From assembly GCF_900089585.1 (NCBI RefSeq), contig NZ_FLRH01000003.1, positions 4,168,501 through 4,232,500 on the forward strand: a stretch of 64,000 nucleotides of DNA, read 5' to 3'. The position numbers were made by a program, and so were the translations under genes. The DNA is from Micromonospora sediminicola. GTDB taxonomy: Bacteria; Actinomycetota; Actinomycetes; Mycobacteriales; Micromonosporaceae. Below, in pieces: positions 43,149-50,976 of this stretch. The notes below the pieces were generated by a model. The model was given only the letters and a program-made list of their open reading frames with translations, was not told the DNA's origin and made no database searches. Position 1 is the stretch's first letter. Each line of letters begins with the position of its first letter.

Positions 43149-44270
43149 TCACCGGTCGCGCGCTCCCGCCAACGCGTGCACCGGCGGGGTGGGCCGGGCG
43201 CAGCGGTAGACGCGTTCGATGGCGTCGATGGTGCGGCGGGCGTCGGCCGCGGCCACGCCCCGGCTCGCCGGGTCGGCGAGCAGGTCGGGCAGGGCGTCGA
43301 GCTGCCGGTCGTACTCGGCGCCGATGGGCTCGGCGGGCAGCGGCAGGCGGACCGTCTCCCCGTCGCGGGTACGGGTCAGCTCCGGCGTGGCGTCCCGGTT
43401 GGGGCTGAACCCGAACGTGCAGCGCAACGTCACCGACCCGGCGGTGCCGTGCACGGAGACGGTGGTCCGGTCGCGCGCCTCGTGCGACGCCCAGCAGGCG
43501 TGCAGGGCGGCGGACGCGCCGTCGGCGGTGAGCAGGAAGGCCCGGGCGGTGTCCTCGACGTCGCCTCGCCCGCCGGTGCCGGCGGTGCCACGCCAGGCGG
43601 CCCGCGCGGCGTCGTCGTTGACGAAGTCGTCGGAGACGCTGCCCACGACGTGCGCGACCGGGGCCGGCCCGAGCAACGGCAGCACGGTGTCGAGCAGGTG
43701 CCAGCCGAGGTCGACCAGCGCGCCGCCGCCGGAGAGGTCGCGCCGGGTGAACCAGCCGCCGGCGTCGGGCACGCCGCGGGCGCGTACCCAGGCCACGTCG
43801 ACGTGCCGGACCGGACCGAGACCGGCTGCGGCGTCGACCAGGGCACGCACGTCGGCCCGGTAGCGCGCGGCGCTGCCGGCCAGCAGCACCGCCCCACCGG
43901 AGCGCTCCGCGTCGGCCAGGTCGTCCGCCTCGGCCGAGGTGAGGCAGACCGGCTTCTCCAGGAACACCGGTACGCCCCGGCGCAGCAGCCGGGCCGCGAC
44001 GACGGCGTGCAGGTGGTTGGGCACCGCGACCACCACGAGGTCGGCCGCGCCCGCGGGCAGGTCGGCCACGTCCGCGTACGCGTCGGGGACGCCGTGGTCG
44101 GCGCGCGCCCGGTCCCGGGCGGCGGCGTCCGGGTCGACCACGGCGGTGACCGTGAACCGGGGGTGCGCGGCGAGCCGGGGCAGCCAGATCTGCCGTCCGG
44201 CCCAGCCGAGGCCGGCCACCGCGACCCGGACGGTACGCCCCGGCGCGGCGGCCGGCTGCGACCCGGTCAT
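43149..44270 (-). CDS. rifL: NAD-dependent sugar oxidoreductase (Gfo/Idh/MocA family), RifL-like
   Basis: This 373-residue Gfo/Idh/MocA dehydrogenase has an N-terminal Rossmann motif VAGLGWAGRQIWLP at about residue 17, EKPVCLTSAEADD with the conserved E-K-P lysine near residue 107, and DLGWHLLD in the catalytic domain. In AHBA pathways RifL oxidises UDP-glucose at C3 so that RifK can transaminate it to UDP-kanosamine. The ATG overlaps the AHBA synthase stop by ATGA, so the two are translationally coupled, which matches their joint action. Upstream in-frame codons exist but lie inside the previous gene. Confidence 0.93.
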   Translation of the reverse strand: MTGSQPAAAPGRTVRVAVAGLGWAGRQIWLPRLAAHPRFTVTAVVDPDAAARDRARADHGVPDAYADVADLPAGAADLVVVAVPNHLHAVVAARLLRRGVPVFLEKPVCLTSAEADDLADAERSGGAVLLAGSAARYRADVRALVDAAAGLGPVRHVDVAWVRARGVPDAGGWFTRRDLSGGGALVDLGWHLLDTVLPLLGPAPVAHVVGSVSDDFVNDDAARAAWRGTAGTGGRGDVEDTARAFLLTADGASAALHACWASHEARDRTTVSVHGTAGSVTLRCTFGFSPNRDATPELTRTRDGETVRLPLPAEPIGAEYDRQLDALPDLLADPASRGVAAADARRTIDAIERVYRCARPTPPVHALAGARDR

Positions 44271-45424
44271 CCGGCCAGCACGTCGGCGAGCACGGCGGCG
44301 ATCAGGTGCATCTGCTCCTCGGTGCCGAGCAGCGTGCGGTGGTGCAGCCAGATGCAGTCGGCGTGGATCTGCTCGGTGTTCGGGCACCGTGCCGCGATCT
44401 GCTCGACGGTCTCGTCCGGCGCGCCGGCCAGCCAGAACCCGTCGCACCGGTAGATCGCGCGGAACGCCACGAACGCCGGGATGCCCCGGGCGATCAACGC
44501 GTCGACCACGGCCCGACGGCGTTCGATGGTGATCCCGGGTACGCGGAACATGGCCATGTAGTGCGGGTTGCGGTCACCGCGTTCGTCGCGGCCCTGCGGC
44601 ACCACGCCGGGGATCTCGGCGAGCAGGCTCGCCAGCAGCGGCCAGCGCTGCTCGCGCAGCGCGATCTGACCGTCCAGCCGGGACAGTTGGGCGCGCAGCA
44701 CGGCGGCGCTGAACTCGTTCATCCGGTAGTTCGAGCCGGTGGTGCGGTGCAGGTAGTCGCGGTCGGTGCGGGGCCGGCCGCAGCTGTGCACGAGGAACGC
44801 CTTCTCGTAGCTCTCCTCGTCGGGGAAGAGCACCGCGCCGCCCTCGCCGGCGGTCATCAGCTTGCCGTTCTGGAAGCTGAACGCGGCGACGGAGCCGAGT
44901 TCGCCGACCCGCTTGCCCTGCCACCGCGCGCCGTGGGCGTGCGCGGCGTCCTGGAGCAGCGCGACTCCGGCGTCTGCGGCGATCTTGTCGAGCGCGTCCA
45001 TGTCGGCGAACTGCCCGGCCATGTGCACCGGCATCACCACCCGCGTGCGCGGGGTGATGGCGGCGGCGACCGCGTCCGGGTCGACGCAGTAGGTGTCCGG
45101 GTCGACGTCGACGGGCACGGCCACCGCGCCGAGGCGCTGCGCGGCCAGCGACGAGGAGATGAACGTGAAGGCGGGGACGATCACCTCGGTGCCGGGGCCG
45201 ACGCCGAGCACCTCCAGCGCCACCTCCAGCGCGTGGGTGCCGTTGGTGACGGCCAGCGCGTACGGCGCGCCGTGGTACGCGGCGAACTCGGCCTCGAACG
45301 TGTCGACCTCGTCGCCCCCGACGCGCCACCACTGGCCCTGTTCCAGGGCCCGGACGAGGCCGGTCCGCTCCTCGTCGCCGAACTGCGGCCAGGCGGGGAA
45401 CTCCGGCGCCGGCAGATCACTCAT
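44267..45424 (-). CDS. rifK: AHBA synthase / sugar aminotransferase (PLP-dependent), RifK-like
   Basis: This 385-residue DegT/DnrJ/EryC1-type PLP enzyme is the marker gene for AHBA clusters. RifK-type proteins do two jobs: PLP-dependent aromatisation of aminodehydroshikimate to AHBA and, with RifL, transamination of a 3-keto sugar nucleotide. The Schiff-base lysine is K188 in FSFQNGKLMTAGEGG. PVHMAGQFADMDAL and QDAAHAHGARW surround the cofactor pocket, and GSNYRMNEFSAAV is also visible. Length and motifs agree with known AHBA synthases. It is first in its operon, with a 10-bp-phased CCCCTA array 73 bp upstream shared with the divergent aminoDHQ dehydratase gene. Confidence 0.96.
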   Translation of the reverse strand: MSDLPAPEFPAWPQFGDEERTGLVRALEQGQWWRVGGDEVDTFEAEFAAYHGAPYALAVTNGTHALEVALEVLGVGPGTEVIVPAFTFISSSLAAQRLGAVAVPVDVDPDTYCVDPDAVAAAITPRTRVVMPVHMAGQFADMDALDKIAADAGVALLQDAAHAHGARWQGKRVGELGSVAAFSFQNGKLMTAGEGGAVLFPDEESYEKAFLVHSCGRPRTDRDYLHRTTGSNYRMNEFSAAVLRAQLSRLDGQIALREQRWPLLASLLAEIPGVVPQGRDERGDRNPHYMAMFRVPGITIERRRAVVDALIARGIPAFVAFRAIYRCDGFWLAGAPDETVEQIAARCPNTEQIHADCIWLHHRTLLGTEEQMHLIAAVLADVLAG

Positions 45425-45496
45425 GATGTCCCACTCCCTGCTCCCGATAGGAACGGCCCGGCTGGGACGCTAACCGAGCCGGCAGGCCGCTGACCT

Positions 45497-45530
45497 CCCC
45501 TAACGGCCCCTAGCCGCCCCTAACCGCCCC
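45497..45530. promoter_or_regulatory. Tandem 10-bp CCCCTA array in the AHBA synthase / aminoDHQ dehydratase divergent promoter
   Basis: Three 10-bp units, CCCCTAACGG (45497), CCCCTAGCCG (45507) and CCCCTAACCG (45517), are followed by CCCC at 45527. The period is exactly one helical turn. The array sits almost midway between the two divergent starts (45424 and 45608). The same unit precedes the PKS genes. It is probably a multi-subunit activator site serving both operons; this is an inference. Confidence 0.6.
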
Positions 45531-45607
45531 CTGCCGGCGGTGGCCGGTCGGCGCGTCGGGCCGATACTCCGAGGACCTGTCGTCGTCCGCTCCCGGTGAG
45601 GTGCCAC

Positions 45608-46039
45608 GTGTCCGAGGTGCTCCTGCTCAACGGCCCGAACCTGGGCATCCTCGGCCGGCGGGAGCCGGAGATCTACGGCACCGACACGCTGGCGGACATC
45701 GAGCGGGCGGTCGGCGAGGAGGTGGCCGGACGGGGCTGGCGGGTCGTGGCGAGACAGCACGACTGCGAGGGCGAGATGATCCGTACCATCCAGGACAGTT
45801 ATGAGACGGTGGGCGCGATCGTGAACCCGGGCGCGTTGATGATCGCCGGTTGGAGCCTGCGCGACGCGTTGGCCAACTATCCCCGCCCGTGGCTGGAGGT
45901 CCACCTGTCCAACGTGTGGGCCCGGGAGAGCTTCCGACACGACTCGGTGCTCGCCCCGCTGGCCGCGGGGGTGATCGTGGGTCTGGGCGCGCTCGGCTAC
46001 CGGCTGGCGGCCCGCGCGCTCGTCTCCACAGTGTCCTGA
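45608..46039 (+). CDS. rifJ: AminoDHQ dehydratase (type II dehydroquinase fold), RifJ-like
   Basis: This 143-residue AroQ-type enzyme dehydrates aminoDHQ to aminodehydroshikimate. It has LLLNGPNLGILGRREPEIYG with the conserved Arg and catalytic Tyr, the catalytic His in EVHLSN, and RESFRHDS. GTG 45608 is chosen because LLLNGPN then begins at residue 5 and GGTGAGG precedes it; another GTG at 45596 is possible. The substrate-binding loop is unusual. Housekeeping enzymes read N-P-x-x-x-T-H-T-S, but this one reads NPGALMIAGWS, losing the H-T-S residues. That may reflect the 3-amino substrate. It is first of a five-gene operon with DoxX, kinase, reductase and dehydrogenase. Confidence 0.92.
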   Translation: MSEVLLLNGPNLGILGRREPEIYGTDTLADIERAVGEEVAGRGWRVVARQHDCEGEMIRTIQDSYETVGAIVNPGALMIAGWSLRDALANYPRPWLEVHLSNVWARESFRHDSVLAPLAAGVIVGLGALGYRLAARALVSTVS

Positions 46040-46102
46040 CCGACCGCCCCACCGCACCCATCCCGGTCGCCCGTCGTGGCGACCCGACCCCCGAGGATCC
46101 CC

Positions 46103-46456
46103 GTGACCGTCGCGATCATCGTTCTCACCGTGCTGCTCGCCATCATCCTGGTGCCGCTGGCCGTGCAGAAGCTCACCGGCAACGCGCAGATGCGCCAGCG
46201 GATGTCGCACCTCGGCGTCTCCGCCGGGCTGACCCGCGTGATCGGCCTGCTGGAGCTGGCCGGCGTCGCGGGGCTGCTGCTGGGCCTGAAGTTCTGGCAG
46301 CTCGGCCTGGTCGCCGCGGTGGGCGTCACCGTGCTGCTGATCGCCGCCGTGGCCTACCACCTGCGCGCCAAGGACGACGGCAAGGTGATCATGGTGCCGC
46401 TGTTCTTCGCGTTCGCCGCGGCCGCGCTGGCGTTCCTGCACCTGCTGGCGCACTGA
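46103..46456 (+). CDS. DoxX-family membrane protein
   Basis: This 117-residue integral membrane protein has about four hydrophobic segments: near residues 3-20 (IIVLTVLLAIILVPLAV), 50-63, 68-88 and 97-115. The DoxX signature QKLTGNAQMRQRMSHLGV follows the first span. GTG 46103 is preferred, with GAGGA six bases upstream; a GTG at 46076 would add nine residues. DoxX proteins are often linked to quinones or redox stress. Between the aminoDHQ dehydratase and the kanosamine kinase, and just ahead of an FMN/quinone reductase, it might handle a redox-active precursor or product. That role is speculative. Confidence 0.85.
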   Translation: MTVAIIVLTVLLAIILVPLAVQKLTGNAQMRQRMSHLGVSAGLTRVIGLLELAGVAGLLLGLKFWQLGLVAAVGVTVLLIAAVAYHLRAKDDGKVIMVPLFFAFAAAALAFLHLLAH

Positions 46457-46463
46457 GGCCGGC

Positions 46464-47411
46464 GTGACGGGAGGGCCGGGCGCCGCGCTGCTGGGCGTCG
46501 ACGTCGGCGGGACGAAGGTCGCGCTGCGCGCCGAGGCGGCCGGCCGGCCCGCGTACGAGCGAATCGTCACCTGGCCGACCGGCGCGGACCCGGCCGCCGA
46601 CCTGTCGCTGCTGGCCACCGAGGCGGCGGCGCTGCGGGCCGGCTTCGGCCCGGTCGCCACGGTGGGCGTGGCCATGCCGGCCACCGTCGACCGGGGCGGC
46701 GCGGTCGTCGCCTGGCCCGGCCGCCCGAGCTGGGTCGGGTTGGACCTGGCCGGCGCGCTGCGCCGGCTGTTCCCGGACACCCGGACCGGGTACGCCGACG
46801 ACGGCGACCTGGCGGCGCTGGCCGAGGCCCGGCACGCGGGCCGGGACGACGTGCTCTACCTGGGGGTGGGCACCGGGGTCGGCGGCGGGATCGTGCTCGG
46901 TGGCCGCAACGTCCCGGCCGGCGCGTCCGCCGAGGTCGGACACATGGTGGTCGACGTCGACGGAGAGCGGTGCGACTGCGGACGGGCCGGTTGCCTCCAG
47001 GCGACCGCGTCCGGGCCGGCGACGCTGCGCCGGGCCGCGCGCCTGCGCGGCGGGCCGGTGGACCACCGGCGGCTGCGCGACGGGCTGCGCGACGGGCGGC
47101 CGTGGGCGGTGGAGGCGATCCGGCCGGCCTGCGCCGCGCTGGCCGCCGCCGTGGTGAGCCTCGGCGAGCTGCTCGCCGTCGACCTGGCGGTCGTCGGTGG
47201 CGGCTTCGCCGCCGGGCTGCCCGGTTTCGTGCCGTTGGTCGGGCGCCTCGCCGCCGCCGGCGGCCGGGCGGGCCGACCCGCGCCCCGGGTGGCCGCAGCC
47301 GCGCTCGGCGGGCTCTCGTCCCTGCACGGCGCGCTCCACCTCGCCCGCGACCTCGCGGACGCACCGGTCCCGACCGGGCCCGGGTACCTCACCAGGGAGG
47401 CCAGCCAATGA
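46464..47411 (+). CDS. rifN: ROK-family kanosamine kinase, RifN-like
   Basis: This 315-residue ROK-type sugar kinase phosphorylates kanosamine at C6 in the AHBA pathway in RifN-type clusters. It has an N-terminal phosphate-binding LLGVDVGGTK, a catalytic aspartate region YADDGDLAAL, a glycine-rich GVGTGVGGGIVLGG, and the zinc-binding ROK motif CDCGRAGCLQ (C-x-C-G-x-x-G-C), preceded by EVGHM. It starts with GTG eight bases after the DoxX stop. The stop overlaps the next ATG (ATGA). Kanosamine as the substrate is inferred from the cluster; the kinase family itself is clear. Confidence 0.93.
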   Translation: MTGGPGAALLGVDVGGTKVALRAEAAGRPAYERIVTWPTGADPAADLSLLATEAAALRAGFGPVATVGVAMPATVDRGGAVVAWPGRPSWVGLDLAGALRRLFPDTRTGYADDGDLAALAEARHAGRDDVLYLGVGTGVGGGIVLGGRNVPAGASAEVGHMVVDVDGERCDCGRAGCLQATASGPATLRRAARLRGGPVDHRRLRDGLRDGRPWAVEAIRPACAALAAAVVSLGELLAVDLAVVGGGFAAGLPGFVPLVGRLAAAGGRAGRPAPRVAAAALGGLSSLHGALHLARDLADAPVPTGPGYLTREASQ

Positions 47412-47980
47412 TCAGGATCGGGGTCGTCGCGGGCAGCACCCGCCCGGGCCGCAAGGCCGACGCGGTGGCGCGCTGGGTGTGCGACGTCGCCGCCGGGCGT
47501 ACGGACGTCACCGCCGAACTCGTCGACCTGGCGGACCATCCGCTGCCGCACTTCGCCGAGGCGCTGCCCCCGTCGATGGCGCCCTCGGGCCGGCCGGCGA
47601 TCCGCCGCTGGGGGTCGACCGTCGCGGCGCTGGACGCGTTCGTCTTCGTCACCCCGGAGTACAACCACTCGGTTCCCGGCGTGCTCAAGGACGCGATCGA
47701 CGCGCTCTACCAGGAGTGGCACCACAAGCCGGCCGGGCTGGTCAGCTACGGGGTGCACGGCGGGACCCGGGCCGCCGAGCACCTGCGGCTGGTGCTCGGT
47801 CAGGTGTCGGTGCCGGTGGTCCGTTCCCAGGTGGCGCTCTCGCTGCACACCGACTTCGTGGCGTTCCGCGATCTGCGGCCCGGACCGCACCAGCGGGAGG
47901 CGGTGGGCACCGTGCTCGACGAGGTGGCGGCGTGGGCCGGGGCGCTGCGGACGCTGCGCCGACCGCAGCCGGTGCGATGA
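47408..47980 (+). CDS. NADPH-dependent FMN reductase / quinone reductase-like flavoprotein
   Basis: This 190-residue flavodoxin-fold reductase has an N-terminal FMN phosphate loop VVAGSTRPGRKADAVA and the family motif TPEYNHSVPGVLKDAIDAL near residue 80. It is of the YieF/NQO-like type, which reduces FMN, chromate or quinones. It is coupled to the kinase gene upstream and to the dehydrogenase gene downstream by 4-bp overlaps. That makes it an integral part of the AHBA operon rather than a neighbour. It may keep a quinoid intermediate reduced or feed electrons to a tailoring step. Neither can be decided from sequence. Confidence 0.88.
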   Translation: MIRIGVVAGSTRPGRKADAVARWVCDVAAGRTDVTAELVDLADHPLPHFAEALPPSMAPSGRPAIRRWGSTVAALDAFVFVTPEYNHSVPGVLKDAIDALYQEWHHKPAGLVSYGVHGGTRAAEHLRLVLGQVSVPVVRSQVALSLHTDFVAFRDLRPGPHQREAVGTVLDEVAAWAGALRTLRRPQPVR

Positions 47981-48768
47981 CCGTGATCGGCGGCGCCACC
48001 CGTCTGTACGCGCTGCTCGGCGACCCGATCGCCCAGGTGCGGGCGCCGGGCCTGCTCAACCCGGTGCTGACCCGCCGCGGCACGGACGCCGTGCTGGTGC
48101 CGGTGCACGTGCCGGCCGCCGCCCTGCCCGACGTGGTGGCCGGGCTGCGCCGGGTGGCCAACCTGGACGGGATGCTGGTGACCGTGCCGCACAAGGCGGC
48201 CCTGCTCGGTCTGGCCGACCGGGTCACCGACCGGGCCCGGCTGGCCGGCAGCGTCAACGCGCTGCGCCGGGAACCGGACGGCACCTGGTCGGCGGACACG
48301 TTCGACGGTGACGGGTTCGTCCGCGCCCTGGTGGCGGCCGGGCACGATCCGCGCGGCCGGCGGGTCTGCCTGGTGGGGGCCGGCGGTGCGGGCAGCGCCA
48401 TCGCGGTGGCCCTGCTCGACGCCGGGGTGGCCGCGCTGCACCTGACCGACACCGACCCGGCGCGCCTGGCCGCGCTAGGCGGGCGGCTGTCGGAGGCGTA
48501 CCCGGACCGGGTGCACGGCGCGTCCCGGCCGCGGCTGGCCGACGCGGACCTCGCGGTCAACGCGACGCCGCTGGGGCTGCGCCCGACGGACCCGCCGCCG
48601 TTCCCGGTGGCCGAGCTGCCGGCCCGGGCGGTGGTGGCGGACATCATCATGTCGCCGGCGGAGACGCCGCTGCTGCGCGCGGCCCGGGATCGGGGCCTGG
48701 CCGCCCACCCCGGCGAGCCGATGCTGGCCCACCAGATCGACGGCTACCTGGACTTCTTCGGCCTGTAG
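47977..48768 (+). CDS. rifI: Shikimate/quinate dehydrogenase-family protein, RifI-like
   Basis: This 263-residue shikimate-dehydrogenase-fold enzyme corresponds to RifI-type aminoquinate dehydrogenases that accompany AHBA genes. It has an N-terminal LLGDPIAQVRAPGLLN, the conserved lysine in VTVPHK, TFDGDGF, a Rossmann VGAGGAGSAIA and a C-terminal MLAHQIDGYLDFFG. The usual S-L-S-P substrate motif is replaced by VRAP, and N-T-D-G by FDGD. This indicates a substrate other than shikimate. It is last in the operon and overlaps the reductase stop (ATGA). The next gene converges on it with a gap of only about five bases. Confidence 0.9.
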   Translation: MTVIGGATRLYALLGDPIAQVRAPGLLNPVLTRRGTDAVLVPVHVPAAALPDVVAGLRRVANLDGMLVTVPHKAALLGLADRVTDRARLAGSVNALRREPDGTWSADTFDGDGFVRALVAAGHDPRGRRVCLVGAGGAGSAIAVALLDAGVAALHLTDTDPARLAALGGRLSEAYPDRVHGASRPRLADADLAVNATPLGLRPTDPPPFPVAELPARAVVADIIMSPAETPLLRAARDRGLAAHPGEPMLAHQIDGYLDFFGL

Positions 48769-48773
48769 AGGCG

Positions 48774-49158
48774 TCAGGACCCGGTCGCGGCCCGGTCGGC
48801 GGCGCTGCGCAGTACGCAGAACTCGTTGCCCTCGGGGTCGGCGAGCACCGCCCAGCCGGAGCCGTCCGGGTGGCGCCGGTCGTCGACCAGGGTGGCGCCG
48901 AGGCCGAGCAGCCGCTCCACCTCCGGCTCGCGCGAGGTCTCCGGGCGCAGGCAGAGGTGGATCCGGTTCTTCGACGTCTTGGGCTCGGGCACCTGGTTGA
49001 AGTGCAGCACCGGGCCCTCCGCCAGCAGCACCTGGGCCTCCGGGGTCACCCGGTCGGTCCTCCGGGTGCAGCGGCCGCCCGGTCACCTCGCTCCAGAAGC
49101 GCGCCAGCCCGTAGGCATCCGCACAGTCGATCGCCACGTTCTGCACCACCGAAACCAT
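48774..49158 (-). pseudogene. VOC/glyoxalase-family protein, frameshifted
   Basis: Two frames together make one VOC-superfamily protein of about 128 residues. The first frame from 49158 reads MVSVVQNVAIDCADAYGLAR... up to GRPLHPE. The protein then continues in another frame as TDRVTPEAQVLLAEGP... and ends with PEGNEFCVLRSA, a typical VOC C-terminus with its metal-ligand glutamate. Treating one base near 49058-49063, in a GGAGGA run, as extra restores a single frame. This is either a real inactivating frameshift or a sequencing error. It is the first gene past the AHBA operon. Confidence 0.8.
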
Positions 49159-49224
49159 GACCGGGAGCCTTCCGGACCGGCGTCCCGGACGCCACCGGAT
49201 TCCGCCGTCGGCGGTCGCGGCGGG

Positions 49225-49923
49225 TCAGGCCGGGCCCGGGCGTCCGGCCCGCGCCCGGGCGACGATCCGCCCGCGTTCGGATTCCGGGAACCGGTCGAGC
49301 ATGGCCCGCAGCTCGTCGGCGCTCACGTCGGCCCCGAACGACTCGCTGCCCGGTTCCAGCCGTACGCCCTCGGCCAGCGGGCCCGCGACGACCGGGTCGA
49401 AGCCGAGCCGGTCCACCAGGGACGCGACCACGGCGAGGTCGTCCTGGCGGTCACCGGCGATCGCGATGGCCTTGCGGCCGTCCGCGCCCGCCGGCCGGGC
49501 CTCGTCCTCGAGGTCGTGGTAGCCCATGTGGTTGAACGCCTTCACCACGCGTGACCCGGGCAGGTAAGCCTGCACGGTCTCACTGGACGAGGTGCGCGGG
49601 TCGGTGAGGTCGTCGCGGATGCCGTCGATCTCCCACCAGTAGTTCATGGCGTCGACGACGAGCTTGCCGCGCAACGCGTCGACCGGGACGCTCCGGTACT
49701 TGCCCAGCGGCAGGGCGAGGACGACGACGTCGGCGCGGGCGGCCGCGTCGGCCGCCGTGGTGGCGACCGCGCCGGGCGTCAGCACCTCGACGGTGAGGGC
49801 GATCTTCGCCGGGTCGCCGGAGCCGGCGATGAACACCCGGTGGCCGGCGGCCACCGCGAGCCGGGCGAGCACCGTGCCCACCTTGCCGGCGCCGAGGATG
49901 CCGAGGGTCTGCGATCCGTCCAC
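49225..49923 (-). CDS. NADP-binding oxidoreductase, F420-dependent NADP reductase-like
   Basis: This 232-residue protein has an N-terminal dinucleotide-binding LGILGAGKVGTVLARLA and a KAFNHMGYHDLED segment typical of the NADPH-dependent F420 reductase (Npdg-like) / coenzyme F420-associated family. The GTG start is supported by GGAAGGAG. The gene lies 21 bp downstream of a luciferase-like monooxygenase, in the same direction, and may share its transcript. A supply of reduced cofactor to those enzymes is conceivable, though F420 use by them is not shown. The fold assignment is firm and the substrate is uncertain. Confidence 0.82.
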   Translation of the reverse strand: MDGSQTLGILGAGKVGTVLARLAVAAGHRVFIAGSGDPAKIALTVEVLTPGAVATTAADAAARADVVVLALPLGKYRSVPVDALRGKLVVDAMNYWWEIDGIRDDLTDPRTSSSETVQAYLPGSRVVKAFNHMGYHDLEDEARPAGADGRKAIAIAGDRQDDLAVVASLVDRLGFDPVVAGPLAEGVRLEPGSESFGADVSADELRAMLDRFPESERGRIVARARAGRPGPA

Positions 49924-49944
49924 TGTTCTCCTTCCGGGCCGGCG

Positions 49945-50976
49945 TCAACCGGCGAGCATGTCGCGGACCAGCGGGATCACCCGGCTGCCGTACAGCTCGA
50001 CGGCGCGCATGCGGGCGCTCACCGGCTGGGCGCCGGCGGTGTAGATGAGGTCGAACCGGCCGACGCCGAGGGCGCGGATCGCGTCGGTCATCCGGCGGGC
50101 CACGGTCTCCGGCGAGCCGATGTAGAGGGAGCCGTGCGCCACCTCGGCGTCGAACTCGGTACGCCGGATCGGCGGCCAGCCCCGCAGCTTGCCGATCCGG
50201 TCCCGCATGATGCGGTAGTGCGGCCAGAACAGCTCCCTGGCCTCCTCGTCGGTGTCGGCGACGAACCCCGGTGAGTGCATGCCGACCGGGTGGGCGGTGG
50301 TGCGGAACTGCTCGGCGGCCCGCCGGTAGAGGTCGAGGTAGGGCGCGAACCGCTCGGGTGAGCCGCCGATGATGGCGAGCATGAGCGGGAAGCCGTAGTG
50401 GGCGGTGCGCACCACGGACTGCGGCGAGCCGCCGACCCCCACCCAGGTGCTGAGGCGCCCCGACTCGGTCTTCGGGAAGACGTCGGCGTGCTCCAGCGCG
50501 GCGCGCGTCGTGCCGCTCCAGGTGACCGGCTTCTCCTCCAGCAGCTTCGCGAAGAGTTCGATCTTCTCCTCGAACAGCACGTCGTAGTCGCTCAGGTCGT
50601 AGCCGAACAGCGGGAAGGACTCGGTGAACGAGCCCCGGCCGAGGATGACCTCGGCCCGGCCGTTCGACAGTGCGTCCACGGTCGCGAAGCGTTGGAACAC
50701 CCGCACCGGGTCGTCCGAGCTGAGCACCGTCACCCCGGAGGCGAGCCGGATCCGGGAGGTACGGGTGGCGATCCCGGCCAGCACGGTCTCCGGGGTCGAC
50801 ACCGAGTACTCCGGCCGGTGGTGCTCGCCGAGGGCGATGACGTCGACGCCCAGGTCGTCGGCGAGCACCGCCTCGTCCACGACCTGCCGGATCGCGGCGG
50901 CGTGCGACAGCGGCCGACCGGCGTCGTCCTCCGGCACGTCGCCGAAGGTGTCGAGGCCGAACACGAGGTCAGACAT
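49945..50976 (-). CDS. Luciferase-like (LLM) flavin-dependent monooxygenase 1
   Basis: This 343-residue TIM-barrel LLM-class oxidoreductase has GEHHRPEYSVS near residue 50, LSSDDPVRVFQRFATVD, GRGSFTESFPLFGYD and WVGVGGSPQSVVR. It is about half identical by eye to the next gene upstream, indicating tandem duplication. Its ATG lies inside the end of that gene (8-bp overlap), so the two are coupled. Expression probably depends on the divergent MarR regulator. The substrate is unknown. Confidence 0.9.
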   Translation of the reverse strand: MSDLVFGLDTFGDVPEDDAGRPLSHAAAIRQVVDEAVLADDLGVDVIALGEHHRPEYSVSTPETVLAGIATRTSRIRLASGVTVLSSDDPVRVFQRFATVDALSNGRAEVILGRGSFTESFPLFGYDLSDYDVLFEEKIELFAKLLEEKPVTWSGTTRAALEHADVFPKTESGRLSTWVGVGGSPQSVVRTAHYGFPLMLAIIGGSPERFAPYLDLYRRAAEQFRTTAHPVGMHSPGFVADTDEEARELFWPHYRIMRDRIGKLRGWPPIRRTEFDAEVAHGSLYIGSPETVARRMTDAIRALGVGRFDLIYTAGAQPVSARMRAVELYGSRVIPLVRDMLAG

